64,000 nucleotides of DNA from Salinisphaera sp. Lineage in GTDB: Bacteria; Pseudomonadota; Gammaproteobacteria; Nevskiales; Salinisphaeraceae. Under the pieces are notes generated by a model. It was not told where the DNA came from and ran no database searches. It saw nothing but the letters and a program-made list of their open reading frames with translations. The stretch covers positions 1-64,000 of the forward strand of contig JAQIBT010000014.1 of the NCBI GenBank assembly GCA_027858915.1. The letters are read 5' to 3'. Positions 20,896 to 31,940 of this stretch are shown here, piece by piece (positions within the stretch are counted from its first letter, which is position 1; each line of letters opens with the position of its first letter). Made by a program: the position numbers and the translations under genes.

Positions 20896-22515
20896 TCACA
20901 GATCGCCGTAAACAGCCGTGATCGGATATCGGCGATCACGGCCGAACGCGCGATGTGTGATCTTCGGCCCCGGTGCAGCCTGTCGGCGCTTGTATTCATT
21001 GCGACGGATCAAGCCGGCTGCCTGACGAACATCGTCTTCGGCAAAACCGAGTTCGCAGATATTCTCGATCGACGCGCCGTCCTCGACGTAGGCCTCGATG
21101 ATCGCATCCAGCACGTCGTATTCAGGCAGCGTGTCGGTATCGGCCTGGTCGTCGCGTAGCTCAGCCGACGGTGGCCGGGTGATCACACGCTCGGGAATGA
21201 CAGGGCTGCGCGTATTACGAAATCTGGCCAGTCGATATACAAGCGTCTTGTAGACATCCTTGAGTGGCGCGAAGCCGCCGCACATATCGCCGTATAGCGT
21301 GGCATAACCCACCGCCATCTCACTCTTGTTGCCGGTGGCCAACACCACCTGTCCGAACTTGTTGGACAGCGACATCAGCAAAGTGCCCCGGATACGCGAC
21401 TGCAGATTCTCTTCAGCGGTATCGGGCGCCCGGTCGCCGAACAACGGCGCCAGCGTATCAAGCAGCGCCGTGAAACCGTCCTCTATCGGGAGTTCGTCAT
21501 AGCGCACGCCCATGCGTCGCGCCTGCTCGGCCGCGTCGGTATTACTGATATCCGCGGTATAACGCGACGGCATGGATACCGCCCAGACGCGATCACCGCC
21601 CAGTGCATCGGCCGCGATCGCCATCGCTAGAGCCGAGTCTATGCCGCCCGAAGCCCCAATCAGCACGCCCGGAAAGCCATTACGATCGACATAGTCACGG
21701 GTCGCTCGAACCAATGCGTCATAGACCAGCGCCTCCGGCTCGGGCAGCGGTTCGATATCGCCATACGCCTGCCCGCTCGCCGACCAATCCAGGCAATAAA
21801 CGCCGGATTCGAAGGCTGGCGCCCGCGCTATGACCTGGCCACCGGCATCGACGGCGACCGATCGGCCATCGAAAATCAGCTCGTCCTGTCCACCGACACA
21901 GTTGACGTAGCAGATCGCCAGGCCGTTGTCGCATGCGCGCTGAGCCAGCAGCTGTTCGCGCTGAGCCTGCTTGTCGACGTGAAAAGGCGAGGCATTGAGG
22001 TTGATGATCACCTGCGCACCGGCAGCCGCCGACTGTGCTGCCGGCCCTTGTTCCCATATATCCTCACAGATGGTCACGCCGATACGCACGCCCTCGTGCT
22101 CGAACACGCAGGCCGAGTCACCCGGCCGGTAGTGGCGACGCTCATCGAACACGCCGTAGTTGGGCAGGCATTGTTTGCGATAATGACCGATCTGCTCGCC
22201 ATCGCGCAGCACCAGCGCCGAGTTATAGATCGAATAGCCTTCGTATTCTGGATAGCCAATAACCGCGGTAATGCCGGTCAGATTCTTGCGCAAGCCGGAC
22301 AACGCGGCTTCGATCGCCGACGGCAACCCGCGCCGTAACAGCAGATCATCGGGCGGGTAACCGATCAGCGCCATTTCCGGAAAAACCACGACCTGAGCGC
22401 CGTCACGATCGCGTGCCGTCGTGGCAGCTTCCATGATCTGGCGGGCATTGCCCTCGATGTCACCGACCCACACGTTGAGCTGGGCCATTGCGATACGTAG
22501 TGACGGTTCGCCCAT
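20896..22515 (-). CDS. nadE: Glutamine-dependent NAD+ synthetase
   Basis: Last step of NAD biosynthesis: amidation of nicotinate adenine dinucleotide using ammonia from glutamine. From ATG 22515 it has 539 residues. The N-terminal nitrilase-type glutaminase domain has the E-K-C triad (VVFPEMALIGYPP, HYRKQCLPNYG, GVTICEDIWEQ). The C-terminal synthetase domain has the P-loop GASGGIDSALAM. The open frame extends upstream without similarity. It is convergent with bamD, 44 nt apart. Confidence 0.96.
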   Translation of the reverse strand: MGEPSLRIAMAQLNVWVGDIEGNARQIMEAATTARDRDGAQVVVFPEMALIGYPPDDLLLRRGLPSAIEAALSGLRKNLTGITAVIGYPEYEGYSIYNSALVLRDGEQIGHYRKQCLPNYGVFDERRHYRPGDSACVFEHEGVRIGVTICEDIWEQGPAAQSAAAGAQVIINLNASPFHVDKQAQREQLLAQRACDNGLAICYVNCVGGQDELIFDGRSVAVDAGGQVIARAPAFESGVYCLDWSASGQAYGDIEPLPEPEALVYDALVRATRDYVDRNGFPGVLIGASGGIDSALAMAIAADALGGDRVWAVSMPSRYTADISNTDAAEQARRMGVRYDELPIEDGFTALLDTLAPLFGDRAPDTAEENLQSRIRGTLLMSLSNKFGQVVLATGNKSEMAVGYATLYGDMCGGFAPLKDVYKTLVYRLARFRNTRSPVIPERVITRPPSAELRDDQADTDTLPEYDVLDAIIEAYVEDGASIENICELGFAEDDVRQAAGLIRRNEYKRRQAAPGPKITHRAFGRDRRYPITAVYGDL

Positions 22516-22697
22516 GGCGTGATTGACTCCCTCGTTTCGGCGGTGGACGATTATCCGACCGCGATGAATACCTGCCTGCGTTATCGGCAAGGATACCTGC
22601 TGCCCAACGAAAACGGGCCGACCATTTGGTCGACCCGCTCGAGCGCTGGCGAAGTCGCCAGCGACCACGCGTTGCGCAGCGCTTGGGCGATCCGCAG

Positions 22698-23120
22698 TCA
22701 GAGTCCGATGACAGACCCGTCGTCGCATTTCTCGAGATTATCGTCTACATCAATCACGCGATCGGCATAAAACAGATGCAGCGTTGGCGCGAGCGCAGCC
22801 GGTAGCTTGCCGCCGTTGGCCTTGCGAAAAACAGCATGCGGAATGATCGGAATACCCGGTTTGTGAACGCCGTACATGATCATCCCGCACTTGGGGCAGC
22901 CGTAGCGGGTCATCTGCTTGTCGTTGATCTTGTACACGACCAGTTCGGATTGCTCCGGCAATTCGACATGATCGTTCGCCCAGCCGGTACCCGACAGCAT
23001 GTCGGCGGAGTACAGCTCGCGGCAGCTTCCACAGTGGCAATACAACGACAGCTTGGGCGAACCATTGGCAGTCATACTTACGTGGCCACAGTCACAGCTC
23101 AGTTCGTAGGTATCACTCAT
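22698..23120 (-). CDS. GFA family protein (CENP-V/GFA zinc fold)
   Basis: Small zinc protein of the glutathione-dependent formaldehyde-activating (GFA) superfamily, 140 residues. Zinc-ligand cysteines are visible as C9/C11, C28/C30/C33 and C75/C78 in the order typical of the family. Most GFA proteins have no proven substrate, so formaldehyde metabolism should not be assumed. It has no obvious operon partner: nadE lies 182 nt downstream. Confidence 0.85.
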   Translation of the reverse strand: MSDTYELSCDCGHVSMTANGSPKLSLYCHCGSCRELYSADMLSGTGWANDHVELPEQSELVVYKINDKQMTRYGCPKCGMIMYGVHKPGIPIIPHAVFRKANGGKLPAALAPTLHLFYADRVIDVDDNLEKCDDGSVIGL

Positions 23121-23249
23121 GATCGGTTGTGCTCAATTGAAAACGTTGCCTTATTCGAGCATGCAAGCACGATGTAACTCTATAACGCTAATTTCCTGAG
23201 CCCCAAATCCGCTGTGACCCCCAGCAAGTGCAAGCGATACCGAAGGCAG

Positions 23250-23326
23250 TATCCGCAGATTGCGCAGATAAAATTCGGAATTAAAAGCGCTTCTGTTCTG
23301 TCTTCAATCTGCGTCATCTGCGCATA
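23250..23326. repeat. Imperfect inverted repeat built of ATCTGCG units
   Basis: The left arm (23250-23269, TATCCGCAGATTGCGCAGAT) and right arm (23307-23326, ATCTGCGTCATCTGCGCATA) match as inverted copies at 17 of 20 positions around a 37-nt loop. Each arm itself holds two ATCTGCG words. It lies in the 317-nt gap between the GFA gene and sucD, which holds no gene I can recognise. The look is that of an interspersed intergenic (REP/BIME-like) element. Confidence 0.55.
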
Positions 23327-23367
23327 AATGCTTTGAGCGATCGCCATCCGATGCAGTCGACAGATCC

Positions 23368-23398
23368 AAAAAAGCCGGAGCCCTGACCAGACTCCGGC
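23368..23398 (-). terminator. Rho-independent terminator of the sucC-sucD operon
   Basis: On the minus strand GCCGGAG, an 11-nt loop and CTCCGGC are followed by six T, 40 nt after the sucD stop. Confidence 0.85.
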
Positions 23399-23437
23399 CG
23401 ATATCCCGAAGGAAAAATCACTGCATCAGAGCAGCGA

Positions 23438-24307
<870 letters not shown>

Positions 24308-24361
24308 GGGTAATCCTGATCTGAATACTGTTCGATAGAGAAGGTAGTGGGTGCCTGGAAA

Positions 24362-25528
<1,167 letters not shown>

Positions 25529-25701
25529 GGCACCGCCTTGGTTGCAATCGAAATCGTCAAAGACGGCTATTGTCGCGTCTTGCGTCATTCATCACAACTT
25601 CATGTATGTTTCAGATATACCGATCTTTCGCGACAATCGGCTATTCGGCCTGCGCGAACGGTGAAGTATAGTCGCGTAGTAAACATTCGCGGACGCAGCT
25701 G

Positions 25702-25971
25702 ATGGGACGTCTACTACTAGTGTTATTCGCGGTCGGACTGGTCGTACTCGTACTGCGGCGCGTGGCGCGCTCCGGCAACCAGGCGAGAGTGACACGATCG
25801 CCTACCGAGCAGGAGCCGAGGTTCGAAAAGACCACCCGTTGCGTGCGCTGTGGCGCCTACGTGCCGGCGAGTCTGACCGTATCGTCCGAGCAGGGCGTGG
25901 TCTGCCGTGATCGTTGCGAAAAAACGAACCGACCCGGTACCCAGCGCACGTCCGATCACGACCAGCCGTGA
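25702..25971 (+). CDS. PP0621-like small membrane protein with zinc-type cysteines
   Basis: An 89-residue protein with one N-terminal transmembrane helix (about residues 3-19), a basic linker and a CVRCGAYVP motif followed by CRDRC, suggesting a small metal-binding knuckle. Short proteins of this kind (PP0621 family) precede pilS in pseudomonads. Its stop overlaps the pilS GTG start as GTGA, so it heads the pilS-pilR transcript. Function unknown. Confidence 0.75.
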   Translation: MGRLLLVLFAVGLVVLVLRRVARSGNQARVTRSPTEQEPRFEKTTRCVRCGAYVPASLTVSSEQGVVCRDRCEKTNRPGTQRTSDHDQP

Positions 25972-27584
25972 GGCTGACCCTGGGCGTGCCGACGCTCGAG
26001 CCCAGCGACAACTGGCGGGCCGCAATGACGCTCGCCTGCTATCGCACTGTGGTCGGCTTTGGCCTGATGGCGATCATCAGCATCGGCCAGGGCCTGGCGG
26101 TTTTCGAACCAAGCATGCCCGACGCATTTCGGCTGACCTGCCTGCTGTACCTGGCGCAATCCGTTATCCTGCTCTTGCTGGCGATGATCAAGCGACCCGG
26201 TCTGCGTGCGCACGTCATGGCCCAGATCGCCTTCGACACCAGCGCTTTTACCCTGCTGGCCTACACTGGCGCTGGCGTGACCGGCGGGCTCGGCATGCTG
26301 CTGATTGCCCCGCTGGCGGCCGGCGGCATCCTGCTGCCGGATCGTCTGTCGGTTCTGCTGGCTGCTTGCGCCACCCTGGCCATGATCGGCCAGGAAGTCG
26401 TACGTGGCTGGCAACTCGATCAGGTACAAGCGGAACTGGTGCAGGCCGGCATTCTCGGCGGCGTCTATTTCGCGGCGGTCGGGCTTGCGCAATGGCTGGC
26501 TCGCCGTGTACGAATCAGCGAGGCGCTAGCGGCCGATCGTGCCAGCGAGGTTCGTGATCTGGCCGAGATCAACCGCCGCATCATCGATCGCATGCAGATC
26601 GGCGCGCTGGTCGTGGATCGCGCCGGTGGGATCCAGACCATCAACCAGGCAGCGCTCGGCTTGCTGGGCGATGAGCCGACCCGCCGTATGCCCAGATCAC
26701 TACTTGATCTGTCGCCGGCACTGTCGGATGCGCTGACCGGCTGGTTGTCGGGGGCGGCGCCGTCGCAACAGGTGCTGCACTACGACGGCCGCGCGCTGCT
26801 GCCGACCTTTGCGCGCCTCGATACCGGCGACGATGCGCCGCTGCTGTTGTTTGTCGAGGATGCACGGCGACAGAGCGAACAGGCTCAGCAGATCAAACTC
26901 GCGTCGCTGGGCCGACTCACGGCCAGCATCGCGCACGAAATCCGTAATCCGCTGGGCGCTATCAGTCATGCCGGGCAGTTGCTCGCAGAGTCTGCACGGC
27001 TGGGCACCGAGGAAGCGCGACTGCTTGAGATCATGCATCGGCATACACGACGTATCGACGCCATCGTATCGAATGCGCTCGGGCTATCGCGCCGCTCTGG
27101 GCATGGGCGATCGGCGTTGGTATTGAACGAATGGCTGGACAGGACAGTGGCCGACTATTGCAGCACCCGCACCGACCCGCCGCATTTTGATTATCAATCA
27201 AAAACTTTTGAGCACTTGGTAACGTTTGACCCTGGGCATCTGCGTCAGGTGCTGTTCAATCTCTGGGATAATTCGGATCGCTATGCCCGGCGCTCGGAAG
27301 CACCGGTTATCACGCTTGAATGCATGCCCACGCGCAACGGTGACCTGGCCATGGCCGTTCGCGACAACGGGCCTGGCATTGACGCGGCCATCATCGACCA
27401 GATACTGGAGCCTTTCTTCACCACGGCGCGCGACGGTACCGGGCTCGGCCTGCATATTGCCCGTGAGCTCTGCGAAGCCAACGGCGCGCGATTGTCAGCG
27501 GTTGCGAACTCAGGCGGCGCCTACTTCCGTGTAGTCTTTGCCGCTCATCAAGACGCTGCCGAAGAAATATCTCTCAACCAATGA
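25968..27584 (+). CDS. pilS: Sensor histidine kinase PilS
   Basis: Membrane kinase that responds to pilin levels and controls PilR and pilA transcription in pseudomonads. From GTG 25968 it has 538 residues: about six membrane helices (residues about 20-175), a PAS-like segment (about 200-290), HisKA with the phospho-acceptor H323 in IAHEIRNPL, and an HATPase_c domain (NxxxN in NLWDNSDRYA, DNGPGID, GTGLGLHI). The GTG overlaps the previous stop; ATG 26025 is an alternative. pilR begins 10 nt later. Confidence 0.92.
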   Translation: MRLTLGVPTLEPSDNWRAAMTLACYRTVVGFGLMAIISIGQGLAVFEPSMPDAFRLTCLLYLAQSVILLLLAMIKRPGLRAHVMAQIAFDTSAFTLLAYTGAGVTGGLGMLLIAPLAAGGILLPDRLSVLLAACATLAMIGQEVVRGWQLDQVQAELVQAGILGGVYFAAVGLAQWLARRVRISEALAADRASEVRDLAEINRRIIDRMQIGALVVDRAGGIQTINQAALGLLGDEPTRRMPRSLLDLSPALSDALTGWLSGAAPSQQVLHYDGRALLPTFARLDTGDDAPLLLFVEDARRQSEQAQQIKLASLGRLTASIAHEIRNPLGAISHAGQLLAESARLGTEEARLLEIMHRHTRRIDAIVSNALGLSRRSGHGRSALVLNEWLDRTVADYCSTRTDPPHFDYQSKTFEHLVTFDPGHLRQVLFNLWDNSDRYARRSEAPVITLECMPTRNGDLAMAVRDNGPGIDAAIIDQILEPFFTTARDGTGLGLHIARELCEANGARLSAVANSGGAYFRVVFAAHQDAAEEISLNQ

Positions 27585-27594
27585 CTGATTGCCG

Positions 27595-29004
27595 ATGAAT
27601 AGTGCCGCCCACCCGACTGCCGCTCGCGCGCTTATCGTCGACGACGAAGCCGACATCCGGGAACTGCTCGAAATTACGCTGTCGCGCATGAGCATCGATA
27701 CCCTCGCCGTTGCCACGATTGCCGAGGCGCGCGCTGCCTTCGACAAGAGCCGGTTCGACCTGTGTCTCACCGACATGCGATTACCCGACGGCGAAGGCCT
27801 CGAGCTGGTGTCTTATATCACCGAGAGGCGGCCTGATTGTCCGGTCGCCGTAATCACTGCCTACGGCAGCGCGCAAAGCGCGGTAGCCAGTCTCAAGGCC
27901 GGCGCCTTCGACTTCGTGACCAAGCCGATTGATATTGCCGGGCTTAGATCATTGGTGGCGCAAGCGCTCAAATTGGCCGGGCTCGACCATGACGCGCCCC
28001 CGCATCCTTCGCTCGACGCCTCTCCTCGGCTGGTCGGCGAAACCCCGATCATGCACCAGCTCAGAGAAACCATCGGCAAGCTGTCGCGCAGTCAGGCGCC
28101 GGTGTATATCACCGGCGAATCCGGCACCGGCAAGGAATTGGTCGCCCGCATGATTCATGCCGAGGGGCCGCGCATGAACGGGGCGTTCGTGCCGGTGAAC
28201 TGCGGCGCGATTCCGGCCGAGCTGATGGAATCGGAATTTTTTGGCTATATGCGCGGGGCATTTACCGGCGCCATGCGCGACACGCCCGGCCTGTTCGCGC
28301 GCGCCGATGGCGGCACCCTGTTTCTCGACGAGGTGGCCGACCTGCCGTTGACCATGCAGGTCAAATTGCTGCGCGCCATCCAGGAGCGGGCGATCCGACC
28401 GGTAGGCGCCAACATGGAGACCGGGGTGGACGTGCGTGTCATCTGCGCCACCCATCGCGATCTATCGGTTGAGGTCGCACGCGGACGCTTCCGCGAGGAT
28501 TTGTACTACCGCCTGAATGTCATTGAAGTACGGGTCCCACCTCTGCGCGAACGCGGCGCCGATATTCCCGCACTGACCGACCGCATCATGCACGGCTTGA
28601 CCCGCCGCATGCGGCTGGACCGCACGCCACGGCTGTCGGCCAACGCGCTGGAAGCGCTGGAGCAATACAGCTTTCCGGGCAATATCCGCGAGTTGGAGAA
28701 TATCCTCGAGCGGGCTGTCACGCTCAGCGAGCATTCCACCATCGCCCGCAAGTACCTGCGCTTGAATTCGCCGCTATCCGAGGCGGCGAGTGACAAACCC
28801 GCCAACGCGGCTGGCGGCTCGTCGGTCACCCCGATGGCCCTCGATACCAGTGCCGGCCTCGAAAGCCAGCTCGAGGCCGTCGAGCGAGAACGGATTCAAG
28901 CTGCACTGGAAGCCTGCCGATACAACAAGACCAAGGCAGCCAAGCAACTCGGCATCACTTTTCGTGCGCTGCGTTACCGATTGGCCAAACTGAACATGAA
29001 CTAG
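27595..29004 (+). CDS. pilR: Sigma54-dependent response regulator PilR
   Basis: NtrC-type activator of pilin transcription with RpoN. The 469-residue protein has an N-terminal receiver with phospho-acceptor D60 (CLTDMRLPD), an AAA+ domain with Walker A GESGTGKE and the sigma54-contact loop GAFTGA, and a C-terminal Fis-type helix-turn-helix (KTKAAKQLGITFRALRYRL). A TTG two codons upstream is possible, but ATG 27595 is preferred. pilA itself is not in this window. Confidence 0.94.
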   Translation: MNSAAHPTAARALIVDDEADIRELLEITLSRMSIDTLAVATIAEARAAFDKSRFDLCLTDMRLPDGEGLELVSYITERRPDCPVAVITAYGSAQSAVASLKAGAFDFVTKPIDIAGLRSLVAQALKLAGLDHDAPPHPSLDASPRLVGETPIMHQLRETIGKLSRSQAPVYITGESGTGKELVARMIHAEGPRMNGAFVPVNCGAIPAELMESEFFGYMRGAFTGAMRDTPGLFARADGGTLFLDEVADLPLTMQVKLLRAIQERAIRPVGANMETGVDVRVICATHRDLSVEVARGRFREDLYYRLNVIEVRVPPLRERGADIPALTDRIMHGLTRRMRLDRTPRLSANALEALEQYSFPGNIRELENILERAVTLSEHSTIARKYLRLNSPLSEAASDKPANAAGGSSVTPMALDTSAGLESQLEAVERERIQAALEACRYNKTKAAKQLGITFRALRYRLAKLNMN

Positions 29005-29055
29005 TCGCCAGCGCGCGCTTCGCCCATGCGTTGCCGTGATCGACGAGGAATCGAC

Positions 29056-30282
29056 ATGGCGCAGACGCTGAGCGAACAACACACGTTCTTCTGGATCGGA
29101 AAGGACCGCGGCGGCACCCACGTCAAGGGCCGCACTGATGGCCCGAATGAAGCCATGGTCCGAGCGATGCTGCGCAAGCAAGGCATCAATCCGATCCGCG
29201 TGCGCAAGCAGACCCGGCTGTTCGGCATCGGAGGCAAGACCAAGGGCAAGGTCAAGGCTGCCGACATCGCGATTCTTGCCCGCCAGCTGGCGACCATGCT
29301 CCAGGCCGGCGTACCGCTCGTGCAGTCGTTGGATATCGTCGCCAAGGGGGCCGACAACAAGGCCCTTGCGAAGTTGGTCAACACGATTCGCGACGACATC
29401 GAATCCGGGCTACCGCTGGCTGAGGCGCTGGCGCACCATCCTCGACACTTCGACGATCTGTTTGTGAATCTTGTGGCGGCCGGCGAGCGTTCGGGCGCGC
29501 TCGAGTCTCTGCTGGACAAGATCGCGACCTATAAGGAAAAAACCGAGGAGATCAAGGGCAAGGTAAAGAAAGCGCTGTTCTATCCCACGGCGGTGATTAT
29601 CGTTGCGATCATCGTCATGGGTATTCTGCTGTATTTCGTCGTGCCACAGTTTCAGTCGCTGTTCCAGGGCTTCGGCGCGGATCTGCCGGCTTTCACGCTG
29701 ATGGTGATCGGACTGTCGGAGTTCGTACAGCACTGGTGGTATCTGATCATTGGCGGCGTGGTTGCCGCTGGCTACGGCTTTTTCCAGGCACGCCAGCGAT
29801 CGCGTCGGTTCCGGCGAACGCTCGACCGACTGTCGCTCAAACTGCCCGTGATCGGCGGTATTCTGTACAAGGCAGCCGTGGCGCGCTTCGCACGAACTCT
29901 GGCTACCATGTTCGCGGCCGGCGTACCACTGGTCGAGGCGCTGGATTCAGTAGCACGTGCCGCCGGCAATATCCTATTCGAGGAAGCTATCATGCAGATG
30001 CGCGACCAGGTGTCATCCGGCCAGCAACTGCAACTGGCGATGAACAATACCGGTCAGTTCCCCAGCATGGCGCTGCAGATGGTGAAGATCGGTGAAGAGG
30101 CCGGCGCGCTGGATGCCATGTGTTCGCGCGTGGCTGATTTCTACGAAGCCGAGGTCGACAATCAGGTCGATTCGCTTTCGAGCCTGCTCGAACCGATGAT
30201 CATGGCTATTATCGGCGTGCTGGTGGGCGGCCTGGTCATCGCTATGTATCTGCCGATCTTCAAGCTTGGCTCCGTAGTGTAG
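29056..30282 (+). CDS. pilC: Type IV pilus inner-membrane platform protein PilC
   Basis: Polytopic platform protein linking the assembly and retraction ATPases to the pilus base. From ATG 29056 (good GAGG site) it is 408 residues with two T2SSF domains (about residues 70-195 and 275-400), each starting FARQLATMLQAGVPL-like (ILARQLATMLQAGVP, FARTLATMFAAGVP), and three to four membrane helices. It follows pilR by 51 nt: pilB, which normally precedes pilC, is absent from this position. Confidence 0.95.
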   Translation: MAQTLSEQHTFFWIGKDRGGTHVKGRTDGPNEAMVRAMLRKQGINPIRVRKQTRLFGIGGKTKGKVKAADIAILARQLATMLQAGVPLVQSLDIVAKGADNKALAKLVNTIRDDIESGLPLAEALAHHPRHFDDLFVNLVAAGERSGALESLLDKIATYKEKTEEIKGKVKKALFYPTAVIIVAIIVMGILLYFVVPQFQSLFQGFGADLPAFTLMVIGLSEFVQHWWYLIIGGVVAAGYGFFQARQRSRRFRRTLDRLSLKLPVIGGILYKAAVARFARTLATMFAAGVPLVEALDSVARAAGNILFEEAIMQMRDQVSSGQQLQLAMNNTGQFPSMALQMVKIGEEAGALDAMCSRVADFYEAEVDNQVDSLSSLLEPMIMAIIGVLVGGLVIAMYLPIFKLGSVV

Positions 30283-30297
30283 GGTCTGGATTTTTCC

Positions 30298-31173
30298 ATG
30301 TCTGCGATGGTCGCCCTGCCCTCCTGGTTCTTCTATGCCGCGCTGATACTGCTCGGCCTCGTCGTAGGCAGTTTTCTGAACGTCGTCATCGTGCGCCTGC
30401 CGCATATGATGGAAGCACGCTGGAAAGCCGATGCGGCAGAGATTCTCGATCAACCGCCGGCAAGCCAGGAGACCGCCTACAACCTCGCCGTTCCACGTTC
30501 GTCCTGCCCACACTGCGGCACTCAGCTACGCGCGATTGATAATCTGCCGGTCATCAGCTTCCTCATTTTGCGCGGTCGCTGCGCGCATTGCCGCGCAGGG
30601 ATTTCCTGGCAATATCCAGCGGTAGAGCTAATAGCAGCTGCGATGGCGCTACTGGTCGGAATGCGTTTTGGCGCCAGTATTGTCCTGCCATTTGCACTGG
30701 TTCTGTCGTGGACGCTGCTGGCGCTGGCCGCGATCGACTGGAAAACCCAGCTGCTGCCCGACTCCATCACCCTGCCTCTGTTATGGCTCGGGCTGCTGGC
30801 CAGCCTGGGGGCGCCGCTGACCATAGCAGTCACGCCAACAGACGCCATCATCGGTGCGGCCGGTGGCTACCTGATCCTGTGGTTGGTCTTTCAGGCATTT
30901 CTGCTGCTTACCGGCAAGGAAGGCATGGGCTACGGTGATTTCAAACTGCTGGCTGCAATCGGCGCCTGGGTGGGCTGGCAACAGCTACCACTGGTGCTCT
31001 TGATGGCATCCGTAGCCGGCGCTCTGGTCGGTGGCCTGCTGATGATTACCGGGCGAATCGAACGCGGCCGAGCGATACCGTTCGGGCCGTGGCTCGCATT
31101 GTCCGGCTGGCTGACGCTGCTCGCAGGCGATACAATCCTGCACGCCTACTTGACGCTCTCGGGACTGCAATAG
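30298..31173 (+). CDS. pilD: Type IV prepilin peptidase / N-methyltransferase PilD
   Basis: Bifunctional membrane aspartyl protease that trims prepilin leader peptides and methylates the new N-terminus. The 291-residue protein has the full set of four cysteines (C70, C73, C95, C98) in the cytoplasmic methylase region, the aspartates of the GxGD-type peptidase (D147 in AAIDWKT and D214 in GYGDFKLLAA), and about eight membrane helices. It lies 15 nt after pilC, in the conserved pilC-pilD-coaE order. Confidence 0.95.
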   Translation: MSAMVALPSWFFYAALILLGLVVGSFLNVVIVRLPHMMEARWKADAAEILDQPPASQETAYNLAVPRSSCPHCGTQLRAIDNLPVISFLILRGRCAHCRAGISWQYPAVELIAAAMALLVGMRFGASIVLPFALVLSWTLLALAAIDWKTQLLPDSITLPLLWLGLLASLGAPLTIAVTPTDAIIGAAGGYLILWLVFQAFLLLTGKEGMGYGDFKLLAAIGAWVGWQQLPLVLLMASVAGALVGGLLMITGRIERGRAIPFGPWLALSGWLTLLAGDTILHAYLTLSGLQ

Positions 31174-31264
31174 TGCATCGGATGACTCTCGCCCGTACCT
31201 TCAGGCGCGTCTATGACGTGTCCGTGTTTCCTGCCCAAATCCACGATGCGCAAGGAGTCCGAGC

Positions 31265-31906
31265 ATGAGCCGCAAGTTCACGATCGGACTGACCGGCGGT
31301 ATTGCCAGCGGCAAGTCGGTCGTAGCCGGGGCGTTCGAGCGGCTGGGTGTGACGATCATCGACGCCGATACCGTGGCCCGCGAGGTCGTCGAACCCGGCC
31401 AGCCAGCGCTCGCCGAAATCGTCGAGCGCTTCGGGACGAATATTGTGGATGTGGACGGCCGCCTACGGCGACGGGATCTGCGGCATATCATCTTCGACGA
31501 TGACGCTGCGCGCCGTGATCTGGAGGCGATCATGCATCCGCGAATCCGCGTTGCATTGCAGACCCAGCGCGACGCTGCGGACTCGGAATACACGATTCTC
31601 GTCGTGCCGCTGCTAGTCAAATCCACCATGATCGATCTGGTTGATCGGGTGCTGGTAGTCGATGCCCCGGAACATATCCAGCTCGAACGGCTGACCGCAC
31701 GCGACGATATCGACGAAGCGTTCGCACACAAGATGATCGCCGCACAGGATTCGCGCGCGGAGCGCCTGGCTACGGCCGACGACGTGCTGGTCAACACCGG
31801 CCCGCGCAAGGACATCGCGGATCTGGCCGCCGCGCTGCATGCGGGTTATCAGCGCATGGCGCTCGGCGAGATCGCCGACCTGCCGCCGCTGCATCTGCCC
31901 GGCTAG
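31265..31906 (+). CDS. coaE: Dephospho-CoA kinase
   Basis: Final step of coenzyme A synthesis, phosphorylating the ribose 3'-OH. The 213-residue product has Walker A GGIASGKS (residues 11-18), the DADTVAREVVEPG segment and the lid region with QLERLTARDD. An AAGGAGT site precedes the ATG at 31265. It follows pilD by 91 nt, a neighbourhood conserved in gammaproteobacteria. Confidence 0.95.
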   Translation: MSRKFTIGLTGGIASGKSVVAGAFERLGVTIIDADTVAREVVEPGQPALAEIVERFGTNIVDVDGRLRRRDLRHIIFDDDAARRDLEAIMHPRIRVALQTQRDAADSEYTILVVPLLVKSTMIDLVDRVLVVDAPEHIQLERLTARDDIDEAFAHKMIAAQDSRAERLATADDVLVNTGPRKDIADLAAALHAGYQRMALGEIADLPPLHLPG

Positions 31907-31940
31907 TCGAGCCGGCGCGCATCTGCATAGACTCGACCCA

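Noticed and set aside
22645-22664. Hairpin GCTGGCG-TCGCCAGC between nadE and the GFA gene as a terminator
   Set aside because: There is no T-run on either strand, so I do not call it.
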